Part shown: positions 1 to 12,300 of the stretch, in pieces
Layout: each line of letters begins with the position of its first letter
Position numbering within the stretch: the stretch's first letter is position 1
Assembly (NCBI GenBank): GCA_023678885.1
Contig: CM042985.1
Span: forward strand, 5,506,985-5,570,984
Source of the DNA: Pogostemon cablin
Taxonomy: Eukaryota > Streptophyta > Magnoliopsida > Lamiales > Lamiaceae
Length of the DNA: 64,000 bases
Direction: 5' to 3'
The notes under the pieces: generated by a model
Databases searched by the model: none
What the model was told of the DNA's origin: nothing
Seen by the model: only the letters and a program-made list of their open reading frames with translations
Translations under genes and position numbers: made by a program

Positions 1-1106
1 CCATTTCCCACCATCATCTTCATCCACCTTCATCCATTTTGATCCATCTTCATCATCTCCATTAATTCTCCATCAAAACTTCATCCCTTCCATTGGGTGT
101 GAGAGATCTCAAGGAATCAAGAGCTAGAGGTGGAGATCAAGAAGAATAGAAGATTCTCTTCAAGAAATTGATAGGGAATAATCCATTCATTTTGTATTTC
201 TTTAGATCTTAGACTATGGGTAATTGTAATGAATCATTTAATTGTTTTGTTACTTTTACTATGATAGGCTAATCCCTCTAGTGGGATTAGGAACATGAAG
301 AGCATATTAGATTTATATTATCATGTGGATTAAATTGGTTTTTGATTTAATTGATGTTGATTTCTATTCATGGAGTTTAATTGTCTTGATGTTGTGATGG
401 CATGGTTTGTTATTCATGAATGTTTATTGGTTTAATGGATTGTTGATCAATGGATTATTTGTGGTAATTAAATGCTATCATGATCTTCATGTATGTATTG
501 CTTGGAGTGAGACGGAAACGACCCTCTATAGTATTAGGAATGCATGAATAGACATTGAGTTTGGGTTTGACCGAAAGGATATTTGAATTCAATGAGGGGA
601 ACCAATCCATTCGTTGGCCTTAGTACACAAAAAGGGAGAGTTTAATCTAACTAGTACCTAGATGGAAGGGGTTAATGTTGGTCTTTGATCTTAAGTGCTT
701 TTGAGAGTCTAAAATGGATCAACAACCTTTGTAACCCGAAAGGGAGCTTAGGATACAATCGTGATCACCCTTAGTCTACATCAATCGAGTTGAATTCCGT
801 TTGCATGATAATATGAATCGAGTGTGCTTGGATGTTTCTAATCCCATGTTTTTCCATACTTGAACTTTAGCACCCATTTTCTTTACTTGTCATTCTACTT
901 ATTTGATATTGTTATTTACTTGCTCCTTGCTTTAGTTGTTAATCATTTCAAAACCCCCGATCATCTTTACAAAAACAACATGAACATGAGCTCACGTATT
1001 TTGCTAGTCCGAACATAACTCCTTATTGGATTGATAATTTTTCTTGGGATATACTACTACAACGATCGAGTATTCTTGCTCGTGAGTGCTATAAATTAGG
1101 CAAACA
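1..1106 (+). repeat. 5' LTR of Gypsy copy 1 (3' portion)
   Basis: This is the last 1106 bp of the LTR, aligning with 17709-18814 and 29541-30646. It ends in caaaca just before the primer binding site. The U3 part and TATA box lie left of the window. Only scattered substitutions separate it from the other two LTRs. Confidence 0.9.
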
Positions 1107-1112
1107 AGAAAA

Positions 1113-1125
1113 TGGCGCCGTTGCC
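1113..1125 (+). other. Primer binding site, Gypsy copy 1
   Basis: TGGCGCCGTTGCC starts six bases after the LTR end and is complementary to the 3' end of plant tRNA-Asp, the primer known for Athila-type elements. It is followed by aaaggggag, so complementarity is interrupted by AAA before the GGGGA that tRNA-Asp would continue with. Copy 2 has the same site at 18821-18833. Confidence 0.8.
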
Positions 1126-1256
1126 AAAGGGGAGTTTGACGGACTAGTCGAGTACTGTGTTATTGTTTTAGTTGTTCTTGATAAGGATTCTTTTTATTTT
1201 ATTTTATTTATTATTTGTGTTTGTGGTCTCACTCTTGGCCTTTTTGTAGGTGTTTT

Positions 1257-4200
1257 ATGATCACAAGATCAAAGGAAAATCAATCGATCATTCCTTTGAA
1301 TTTGGAGATTGAAAGGACCGCACGACAAAGGAAACGAGAGAGACGTAAAGCTAAAAAAAGAACAAATATGGAAAATCAACATGGAGATCATGTCAATCAT
1401 AATCCACCCCAAGATCCTTTACAAGATCAAAGGGGGGTACAAGAAGGAGTGCAAGAGAATCAAGCGGAGATAATGAGGAATGTCTTTGCTCAAAATCAAG
1501 AGTATATGCAATTGCTTGCCAATCAAGAAGCTCAAAGGATATTTCAACAACAAGAGTTGCCAAGGCCTAGAGCAATTCGGGATTACTTCCAACCAAGAGC
1601 CGTGCACAATATGGTTCCTCCGGTTCAAGCCAATGATTATGAAATCAAGACCGGATTGATCAACATGGTTAAAGCAAATCAGTTTGGGGGAGGTCCTCTT
1701 GAAGACCCGAACACTCATCTATCTACTTTCTTGGAGGTTGCAAATACCGTCAAGATGAAGGGAGTGTCGGAGGATGCTATTCGAATGAGGTTGTTCTCTT
1801 TTTCTTTAAGAGACAAGGCTAAAGCATGGTACAATACAATTCCTTTGGGAAGTTGTAATACATGGGAAGATCTTGAGCAAAGGTTCCTAAACAAGTACTT
1901 TCCTCCTTCAAAGACGCTCCAATTGAAAAGCCTTATCACTCAATTTAGGCAACTTCCGGATGAAAATTTTTATGAAGCATGAGAACGCTACAAAGAGATG
2001 CTCCGAAAGTGTCCTCAACACGATTTTCATGAGAATCAACAAGTGGCTTTCTTTTACCAAGGGTTGAATCAACAAAATCGGATGCATGTAGATGCCTCAT
2101 CCGGAGGGTCTATATTTGGAGTGGATGCTATGAAAGCCATGGATATTTTTGAAGACATTGCGATGAATGCTTATCAATGGCCTTCCGAGCGAGTAATGGG
2201 AGGTTATACCTTTGGAAAAGTAGCTCAAGTGGAGAGTGTAAACAAAGTGAAGAGTGATATGTTCCAAAGTGAGGGAATGAAAGAATTCAATGAGAGCATT
2301 CAAGCTTTAACAAAACAATTGAATTTGATCACTCAAGGAGTAACTCAAGGGGGAAGCACAAGTGCTATTGTGAATGATGAGAGCCATGTTATGCAAAGTA
2401 TAGAGGATGTTGCCTACTTAGATAGGAGAAATTACCAAGGAAATTTTCAACGTCAAGGGAATTTCCAAGGTAATTATCCTTCTAATCAAGGTAATTTTCA
2501 AGGAGGATATCAAGGACAAGCTCGGGGAAGCAATTTCAATCAATCAAGTGGAAATTATCAAGCTCCGAGGAAGCATGAAAATCTTTCTTACTCTAATCCT
2601 CAAGCCGCCGTATCATATCCTCTGGGATTCGATCCAAGTGCTAAACCACCAAATGGAGAGGGGAAAGCATCGGTGGAAGAGACATTGCTAACATTCATGA
2701 AAAAGATGGAGGCTAGAATGGAGGAAAATGAGAAGAAATCCGACAATAGGATGAGAGCTTTTGAGTATCAAATGGGTCAAATTGCTTCTTCCGTGGGATC
2801 TCAACACCAACAAGGAAAGTTTCCATCTACCACGGTAACCAATCCTAAAGAAGATTGCAAAGCTATCACTCTTAGAAGTGGAAAAGAGTATGAGGAATCT
2901 CCTATGCCTAAAGAAGATAGTATTGTCATTGAAAGGGAAGTGGAAAGCAAGGTGGAAGAAGGGTTGGTGCAAGAAGAGATTGAAATGGAGGAAGTAAGCA
3001 AGAAAAAAGAAATTGTTGAGCAAAAGAAAGATGAAGAGAAAATAGAGAGAATTCCAAAGTGGAAGAAGGCAAAGGAGTTAAGGGAAAAGGAAGTTGAAGT
3101 TGAAAGAGATAGTTGGGGAATACCCAAGACTCAAGTACCGGTTCCTTTTTCTCAAAGGTTCTTGAAGAAGGGTTTGGATGAGAGGTTCAAAAAGTTTCTT
3201 GAAATCTTCAAGAAGATTCAAATCAATATCCCTTTCGCCGATGCTTTGGATCAAATGCCTCATTATGCTCGTTTCTTGAAGGACATCATGGGAAAGAAAA
3301 GAAGTCTTGTGGACAATGAAACGGTTAATCTAACCGAAGAGTGTAGTGCCATTCTACAACGGAAACTTCCACAAAAATTGAAGGATCTGGGTAGTTTCAT
3401 TATACCATGTGAAATTGGAAAGAACAAGAAGAACAAGGCTCTTTGTGACCTAGGTGCAAGCATTAATCTAATGCCTCTCTCCATATTCAAGAAGCTTGGA
3501 TTAGGTGAAGTAAAGCCAACTTCCATCACACTTCAATTGACGGATCGATCTATGACACATCCAAAAGGAGTAGTTGAAGATGTGTTGGTAAAAGTTGATA
3601 AGTTCGTCTTACCGGTGGATTTTGTTGTTCTAGATATGGAGGAGGATGAAAATGTGCCATTAATTTTTGGGAGACCATTTCTTGCTACCGGGAGAGCTCT
3701 TATTGATGTCTACAAAGGAGAATTGAAGTTGAGGATTAATGATGAGGAAGTGGTATTCTCTCTACACAAGACCATGCAATATCCAATGAATGATGAAGAA
3801 TGTAAAAGTGTGGATGTTGTAAAGGGAAGTGTCGAGGAGAGTTGGCCTTCCATTGTAACCAAGGATCCACTTGAACTTTGCTTGAGCAATTCTCTATCTC
3901 TTTCTAATATTTCTACTACTTCTCTTTATTTAAATGAAGAATTGATTAATTGTTTGCTTGATCTAGGTGATTGTAGTGAAGCTCAAGAGGTTGCAGCCGC
4001 CATCTCAAGGGGAAATAAAAAGTTCTTACCACTTAGAGATCCACTCGAGCAAGAAGAGAAAAAGAAAAAGAAGGTGGAGTTGAAGCCTCTACCCGATCAT
4101 CTTGCTTATGCCTACCTTGATGAAAATGAGACATATCCGGTAATCGTATCATCATCTCTAACCTCTAGTCAACTTGATAAATTGCTTAATGTCCTTAAAG

Positions 4201-7001
4201 AGCATAAGTCGGCTATTGGTTGGTGTATTGATGATTTGAAGGGAATTAGTCCAACAATTTGCATGCATAAGATAAGACTTGAGGATGAAGGGAAAGCTTG
4301 TGTTCAAAACCAAAGAAGACTTAATCCTATCATGCAAGAAGTGGTAAAAAAAGAGGTTCTTAAGTGGTTAGATGCGGATATGATCTTTCCTATTAGTGAT
4401 AGCCCTTATGTGAGCCCGTTGCATGTAGTATCTAAAAAAGGGGGTATGACTATAGTGAAGACCGATAAAGATGAGACCATAGCCACTAGGACGGTGACGG
4501 GGTGGCGTGTGTGTGTTGATTATAGGAAGCTTAATGAAAACACACGTAAAGATCACTTCCCCTTACCTTTCTTGGATCAAATGTTGGATAGGTTGGCCGG
4601 GTATGAGTTTTATTGCTTTCTTGATGGGTATTCCGGGTATAACCAAATTCTCATAGCACCCGAAGACCAAGAAAAGACCGCTTTCACTTGTCCCTATGGA
4701 ATATTTGCTTTTCGAAGATTGCCATTTGGACTTTGCAATGCACCGGCCACCTTTCAAAGGTGTATGATGGCAATCTTTGAAGGATTAATTGAGAATATAA
4801 TGGAAGTGTTCATGGATGACTTTTCGGTGTTTGGTTCTTCTTTTGATAATTGTTTGTCTAACCTTGCTATTGTTTTGAAGCGATGTCAAGACACTAATTT
4901 AGTGTTGAATTGGGAGAAGTGCCATTTCATGGTAAATGATGGCATTGTACTTGGACATCACATCTCTTCAAAGGGATTGCAAGTTGACCGAGCCAAAGTT
5001 GTTGCTATAGAGAAGCTTCCACCACCAACAAATGAGAAGGGAGTACGATCGTTCCTTGGCCATGCCGGGTTCTATCGTAGATTCATAAAGGATTTTTCTT
5101 CATTTTCTAAACCTCTATCTCATCTCCTTGAAAAAGATGTGCCATTTAAGTTTGATGATAATTGTTTAAATGCTTTTCAGGTGCTAAAGGAAGCTTTAAT
5201 TTCATCACCCATCTTGATCACCCCCGATTGGAAGGAGCCATTTATATTGATGTGTGATGCAAGTGACGTAGCTCTTGGAGTGGTTTTGGGGCAACTAAGA
5301 GAGAAAAAATTCCGAGCTATTTACTATGCAAGCAAGACATTTGATGCGGCTCAAATGAACTACACTACTACTGAAAAAGAGTTCTTGGCGGTAGTATACG
5401 CATTTGATAAGTTTCGTCCTTATTTGGTAGGAACGAAAACTATTGTATACACCGACCATGCCGCTATCAAGTATCTCATGGCAAAGAAGGATGCAAAGCC
5501 AAGGGTGATAAGATGGGTACTACTTCTTCAAGAATTTGATATTGAAGTGAGAGATAAGAAGGGCACGGAGAATGTGATAGCCGACCATCTTTCAAGGTTA
5601 GAGTCGAGGGAGCATTGTGAAGGTACTTATGAGTTAATCAAAGAGGTTTTTCCCGATGAAGAAATCTTGGAGTGTGATTGCCATCAAATTGAGGCTTTAG
5701 TGGAGGAAGAAGGAAGTCCGTGGTATGCGGACTATGTGAATTACTTGGCTAGTGGAAGGAGACCTTATGAGCTTAATAAGTATCAATCCAAGAAGTTCTT
5801 TCATGATGTTAAAAGTTACTTGTGGGATGATCCATTCTTATACAAGATGTGTAATGATTCTCTTGTGCGAAGATGTGTGCCCGAGGAAGAATGGAATAGT
5901 GTGTTGGAGTTTTGCCACTCTTCACCTAGTGGAGGCCATTTTGGAGCTCAAAAGACCGCTGCAAAAGTCTTACAATCGGGGTTGTATTGGCCATTTTTGT
6001 TCAAGAGTTGTAAGAAATTTGTAGAGGGTTGTGATCGATGTCAAAGGATGGGAGGAATCTCCAAGTGGGATGAGATGCCCCTTAAGAGCTTTCAAGAAGT
6101 GGAGATATTTGATGTGTGGGGCATCGATTTCATGGGACCATTTCCTCAATCTAATGAATTCCTATACATCCTATTGGCGGTTGACTATGTCTCGAAATGG
6201 GTTGAGGCCATACCTTCAAGAACAAGTGATGCTAGAGTGGTCATGGGGTTTCTAAAGAAGCATATCTTCACAAGATTTGGAGTACCTAGAGTGTTGGTAA
6301 GTGATGGGGGTAGTCACTTCATAAATAAGCTAATGGAGAACATTCTCAAGACTTATAGAGTAAAGCATCGAGTGTCTACTCCGTATCACCCTCAAACGAA
6401 TGGTCAAGCTGAAATTTCCAATCGACAAATCAAACAAGTCTTGGAGAAAACAGTGAGTGTGAGTAGAAAGGATTGGTCAAATAAACTTGATGATGCATTG
6501 TGGGCCTTTCGAACCGCATTCAAGACCACTCTTGGTATGTCTCCTTTTCAAATTGTCTATGGTAAGTCTTGCCATCTTCCGGTGGAGTTAGAGCATAAAG
6601 CTTATTGGGCCATTAAGAAGTTGAATTTTGACATGAAAGCTTCGAAGAAGGTAAGATTCTTACAATTGAATGAGCTTGAGGAATTTAGAGAAAATGCTTA
6701 TGAAAACTCAAGGATTTTTAAGGAGAAAACCAAGAGGTGGCATGATGCTCGTTTGAGGAAGAAGAGCTTTGAAAAGGGTGAGAAGGTGTTGGTATTTAAT
6801 TCTCGACTAAGACTTTTCCCGGGCAAGTTGAAGTCCAAATGGAGAGGACCTTATGTGGTAAAGGAAGTACTTGATGGGGGAGCTCTAAAGGTTATAGATG
6901 AGAACGGGGGAGAGTTCTTGGTCAATGGTCATCGTGTGAAGCACTATGTGGATCCATCACAAAGGGAGACCCTCTTTGTGGATACTTTATGTGAAAGATG
7001 A
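1257..7001 (+). pseudogene. Athila-type gag-pol, copy 1, broken by a stop codon
   Basis: This is a single-frame gag-pol polyprotein of 1914 codons from the first ATG after the leader. Codon 242, in the gag core, is TGA at 1980-1982 where copy 2 has TGG (Trp). The frame is otherwise open, giving fragments 1257-1982 and 1998-7001. Domains by codon: gag core about 170-260, an NYQGNFQ-rich stretch about 430-480 where a zinc knuckle might be expected, a retropepsin motif DLGAS at 731, the RT motif FMDD at 1185-1188, RNase H from about 1330, an integrase HHCC finger about 1555-1600 and integrase D1624, D1683, E1719, then a GPY-like C-terminus. It replicates the element by reverse transcription and integration. 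The stop should abolish full-length product unless read through. Confidence 0.9.
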
Positions 7002-7690
7002 GCTACACATTCGTCTAGCTTGAAGACGTTAAACTTAGCGCTCGATGGGAGGCACCCCATCATTATCTTTATTGCTTTATTTTTGTTGCTTGTTTGTTTT
7101 GGCCTTGTAGGTTGATTGTGCTCATGGAGAAAAATGCACATTGAAGAAAAGAGAAGTGCTTCATGGATTCAAGTTGACATGTTCCACCATTTGTTGCAAA
7201 CTTAATTCGTGACTCTTGTCTCGAGTTAAGTTTGGGGGGTGCTAGTGCGTGGTGGATTTAGCTTGAGTCGTATGGATGCGGTTACTTCTCAACAAGAAGA
7301 TCATCAATGGAAACTACAAGGGTAAGTCTCACCACTTTTTGTAAACTTAAGTCTCAACTCTTGTTTCGATTTAAGTTTGGGGGGAGAGTGTGTGGTGTGA
7401 CTCACCACTTGAGTATGATTCTTGTAAAATTGGACAAATTTTAAAATTTTTCTCATGAGTTTGGGTTGATTTTGACATTATTGGTGGTGTTGAAGTGCAT
7501 GATAGTCCATATTTATAATGAAATTTTTGAAATAATGGTGTTTGTTGAGTGTTTGAGCATGAATGAGAGGTATTGGAAGCATGATGGAGCTTGGAGCTAA
7601 CGCTTTCCTTACCAAATGCCTATTGAGGGAGTACTCTACACCTTATCATTTTACTACTTGAAATAAATTGAGTTTGATTTGTATTGTTGT
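7002..7690 (+). other. 3' noncoding region of Gypsy copy 1, first part
   Basis: There is no convincing coding sequence here. Athila elements can carry an env-like gene after pol, but none is visible. Two polypurine-tract-like motifs TTAAGTTTGGGGGG lie at 7226-7239 and 7371-7384, identical to the true tract before the LTR. The stretch ends at GTTGT (7686-7690), the left target duplication of the nested Copia element. Confidence 0.7.
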
Positions 7691-8889
7691 TGTTGGGCGA
7701 TTGGATCGTGCGGTTCAACGTGATCCGTTAGGATAAACAGGCAAACAAAATCAGCGGAAGCAATAATGTGTTTACCGTACTTCAGGGTTGATGTAGAGTC
7801 TGAATCACTGCAGAAGAACACCTCTTGATCTTCTGCTGTGTGTCCCAAGTCAACTCTGGTGTTGGGTGGTCAACAATCCCCAGAGTTCTCTCAATCTGCT
7901 TCTCTCTAACTCACGTCAAAAGAGGCGCAGGAAGTTAGGTTTCCAGAAGCTGAGATGACTATATATATTGGGCTACAGCAGGGACCAGGAGGAGAAATTG
8001 GGCTGGGCCTCAATTGAACTTAATTAACCAAGCTTAGCCCAAAGCTTTTAATTAAATCCAATAATAATAATATAGTCCACTAAAATATTATTACTGCACT
8101 ACCCGTCCAATCCCAAATAATGTTCTGGGCTCCTTCTTATTATGAGCCCGATAGTCTCCCCATGTTTAAGATATTCAATGTCCATTAATTAATTAAGTTA
8201 CTGACAACTCAAATTAATTAATATCTCATCCAAGAGTAGTACCACTCAACCTTTTTATCATGCCGGAAATTAATCCACTTGCAAGATTTACATGATAAAC
8301 CTTATGAGCTCCTCAAGGGGACATCATCAACCTATGACGGACATGGATTCCTTCTACAATCAACATCACACCATAGATACAGCACTACTTCCCAACTCAC
8401 CGAGTTTGTTGATTTAATACTTATAAATCTCACCCATTGATGAATCAAAGAAATACATACTGCCCTACGTGTCGAGGTTATTGTATAGGGATTAAGAGCA
8501 CGAACTTCCATAATAACAGAGATCAAGTTCTACTATATAGTCAGTATAAGAAGAACGATCTCAGGCGGTCCTGCTCAATACACACAAGTGCACTAATGTG
8601 ATTCTATAGCCAAGACAAGCTAATACCAAACCACACTACAACCATACCGATAGAGAGTCCCCGTCTATCTCAGTTGTGAGCATCTGTTTATACTTTATAA
8701 GGAAACTGATAATATGATCTTCCGCGTGTTGTCGCACAACATATTATCTACAGTATAAAGTAAATGGACTATTGCATCATGCATATAAAATAAATTATAA
8801 GATGCAATCATTTGATCAATGATTCTCATTTCAAATATTGTTATAACATTGTCCATACTAAAGCTAGACTTTTAGTATACAATCCAACA
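7691..8889 (-). repeat. Nested Copia 3' LTR
   Basis: This 1199-bp LTR begins tgttgggcga and ends aatccaaca on the plus strand, so it has TGTTGG/CCAACA inverted termini. It has one private substitution, caacaTcac at about 8364-8372, where the other two copies of this LTR have G. Confidence 0.93.
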
Positions 8890-8905
8890 ATCTCCCACTT
8901 ATACT
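8890..8905 (-). other. Polypurine tract, nested Copia
   Basis: On the minus strand GTATAAGTGGGAGAT abuts the LTR start. AGTGGGAGAT is a common plus-strand priming tract in plant Copia elements and fixes the orientation. Confidence 0.75.
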
Positions 8906-8926
8906 AAAAGACTATGCTGTCATGTC

Positions 8927-11900
8927 TTGTGCCATACATCTGATTCCTACTCCCACTACACGACCATTAAAAGCTCTCGCCTTAAGGTCCTTGTAAATGG
9001 TTTACTAGGTCATCATCCGATGCAATCTAGGCGACAACAACCTTCGCCTCATCATACGATTTCTCGTAACAGGTGGTACTCGCGCTCCATGTGTTTAATT
9101 GCCTTATGGACTTGTGATTTCTTCAAGTTTGCAACTGCACCAATATCATCAATGTAAATTGTGATTACCTTGGGCAAACTTAGAAAAACTTCAAAATCCA
9201 TCATGAAGTCTCTAGAGTCATATAGATACTTTGGCTGCCTCATAGGCTCCAATTCATCATCTTTCCATGATGGAGTCCGGAGTCTGAAATATATTTCTAT
9301 ATAACACTCCTCCACATTATGACTCTACTTCCTAAAGTTAAACACATAACCTTTGAGGAGAATTTATTACCGTCCAATCTGACTATAAAATCTGAATCTA
9401 CGTAATCCACAAGAAGCAGTGAATCTGCTCAGTAAGTCTATATATGATTTCCAGTCCTTCTCAGGCACTTCATATATGTCTTACCACAGTTCATCATTCT
9501 TGTTCCGGATTATGTTGATACCCACTGTTCTGCATCCAGCAAAACAGATATCCAACTTCGTTCACTGCATTCCTTAGATTAAGCTTCCTTATTCGCCGAA
9601 GCATAAGGAACCGCTTTCATCTACTTTATCTTCTTTTTGTGTCTCAAAGACACATTTACTAAGATAATTACACATGCTAAACGAGTATGGACTGTATCAT
9701 TTATGAAACTTGAGATAAGCATAACATCCTTTCACGTGATCCATATTACCGTGATCAAAAGGATGAATTTTGCCTTTCTTAAGTCCTTCATCACTACCGC
9801 TTTATTAACCGTACCCATACGCCCGATAATACTCTTTCATTGTCTCCAATGAGCAAGATACTATCTACGTATAGTACAAGAAACACCACCACGTTTCCGT
9901 CACTCTTTACAACACACAAGACACATCCGCTCATTGATTTAAATCCATGCCACTGGATTACCTAATCAAAACAGATGCTTCACGATCTCAAAGCTTGCTT
10001 TTAGTCCATCGCTGGACACTTTTAAGCTTACTATCAAAATGCTATTAGTACTTTGCAATGAATCACTCTGGTTGCTTCACATAGATGTTTTCCTCAAGAC
10101 TTCCAATCAGGAAAGCTGTCTTGACATCTATTTGCTGTCCCTCATAATTTAATATGAGCAGCAATAAATAAAAGAATCCGGATCAACATAAGCATAGCTA
10201 CTAGCGAACATGTTTCCTCATAATCGAACCATTTCTTTCTGAGTACATCTTTTCGCAACAAGCTTTGCTTTCAAGATTTTCACCTTTCCGTATGATCTTC
10301 TTTTATTTCCTATGATCACTTGCAATGGTTTTTACACCATTTAGTGGTCATACAAGTTCCCAGACTTAATATAGAATTCGTAGATTCTATTTCAACGTAC
10401 ATTGCAACTTACTAAGATTCCGCATTTTAATCTTGTAGTGCTATGTCGTATCCGTGGGATAATACTATGTTCACTAGGGATCAAGTCTCACGACTCTCCC
10501 AAACATATATTTATGAGTTGTCACACAACCCTCCCACTACGACAAGGCACTACATGTAATTGTGTATCAGACGTGACACGCGTTGCAGTTTACCTTGTGG
10601 TATATCCTCTTGTACACTTGGTACTTATACTTAGTGTTTTCCTCTCACTTCCTTTAGAACAACTTATACATGGGCTTGTGATTTATTACATAGTCCTTTT
10701 CCAAAAATCTGGTCATTGTGTTAACAATTACCCTTCGATCTTTTGGACTAAATAAATCACTATCCATTTTTCTAGAATATCCCATATACAGACAAACGTT
10801 TCACGAATTACTGTATCTAGGGCATATCCATAAAATGAATTTAATTATTCCAAATAATTCATCATCTATCTAATCATAATCGTAAGAGCCTAATACCTTC
10901 TACCCACCACACCATTCAGCTGGGGCATGCCCGGTGTAGTCAACTTGAGATTTAATCTCAACTTCTGATTAATAGCTCCTAACTATCCCAAGAGGTACTC
11001 GCCATCACGATTAGATCGTAATGACTTAATATATTTTTCATGACGCTTCACTGTACCAGCCTTTCAATTCTTGAATTAATCCAAGAACTTAGACTTGCAG
11101 TGTATCAATTAAATATATTGGTATCCAGAATAATCTTTGAATATTCATAACCACCTCTCGCCCGGATAATGTTAGGTTCGCTTGAATCAGAATGAACTAA
11201 TTCCAACATATATATCTTTGGCTCTATACCCCACAGCCTTGAAAAAGGCAGTTAATCATTTTTACTTCCAAGCAAGACTCGCAAGTCCGATAGTTTCCAC
11301 TTCAGATAAACCTTACGGTCTATCGGCTATCAACTTTTGAATCCTACTTAAGTAAAATGAATTAGTCTTAGACGCCAAATGTATGTTTAGTTCATCTCCG
11401 AAGGTTCCTTTCTCTTACTAATATTAGAAGATGCATTATTAATTACTATTTATTGCATCTGTGGGATGTACATGATTCAAGAGTATACTTTTTATCCACC
11501 AACGTACTTTAACGGATTATAGCCTCATTCCTCATTACTATGACCATGTCATTTAAATGAAATGAAGTATCCATCCGTTAATGCATAGAAATCGAAATTA
11601 AATTCTTTCTATGAAACGTACGTAAAGACAATTTCTCATAATCAATCGTTTATTCTTATCATGAGATAAATAAACAACTCCCACTGCAATAGCCACTACC
11701 TTTGTAGTTTTACCCATGTCTTAATAATCTTATCCTTACTCAGTGATAAACATTTAGTGATTCCAGTATCTACATACTTCGTGTCAGTAGATGCCATCAC
11801 CAATCATGTTTAAACCATTAGTAAATAAGATATTAAACTTGTTCACATTATGATGAAAATTGGCTTTCTTTTGCCACATGTTTTGTCAGAAGTCTCCCAC

Positions 11901-12300
11901 TATATACATCTTCTAGTATTTCAGGTAGAACTTTCTCAAAACATCAAGGCTAAACATGGAGAATAAAATTGATCTAGGTTTCCCTTTCAATTTATACTCC
12001 AAGCTTTTCCAATTCATTCATCAAATTCTATCATGATCTTGCGCCTTTTAAATTACTCAAGTATCTGAAGAGTTACATGAGTTCATCATATTTCTATGAT
12101 CCTCTCATCTCTTCACTAAAGACTTTAATAGGCATCATGAGCCGTCCTTTGAGAGAACACATGTATTTTCTTAAGCAGTAAATTTCAAAATTAAGATTCT
12201 TTTCTAATCAGTTAATTTGGACAAGTAAATATAATTTCTTTTAGTTAACAATTAGTGAGATAATACCATTCGAAATTCAGAGAATCACAAATAAATATAC
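8927..12300 (-). pseudogene. Decayed Copia pol (integrase, RT and RNase H remnants)
   Basis: Read on the minus strand, translated fragments match Copia pol in order. IDVKTAFLIGSLEE (RT fingers) lies at about 10078-10130. The RT active site reads YVDS instead of YVDD at 9860-9871, within a run resembling VVVFLVLYVDSILLIGDN. The RNase H end, IDDIGAVANLKKS...HMEREYHLLREIV, is at 9052-9315. No frame stays open for more than about 90 codons and key residues are changed, so no functional enzyme is made. Integrase-like text further upstream, to about 12000, is too damaged to delimit. The left 0.7 kb of this remnant recurs at 26598-27294. Confidence 0.75.

Noticed and set aside
2097..4757. Antisense open frames opposite gag-pol (repeated in copy 2)
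   Set aside because: They are shadows of the real gag-pol frame, and their translations are low in complexity.
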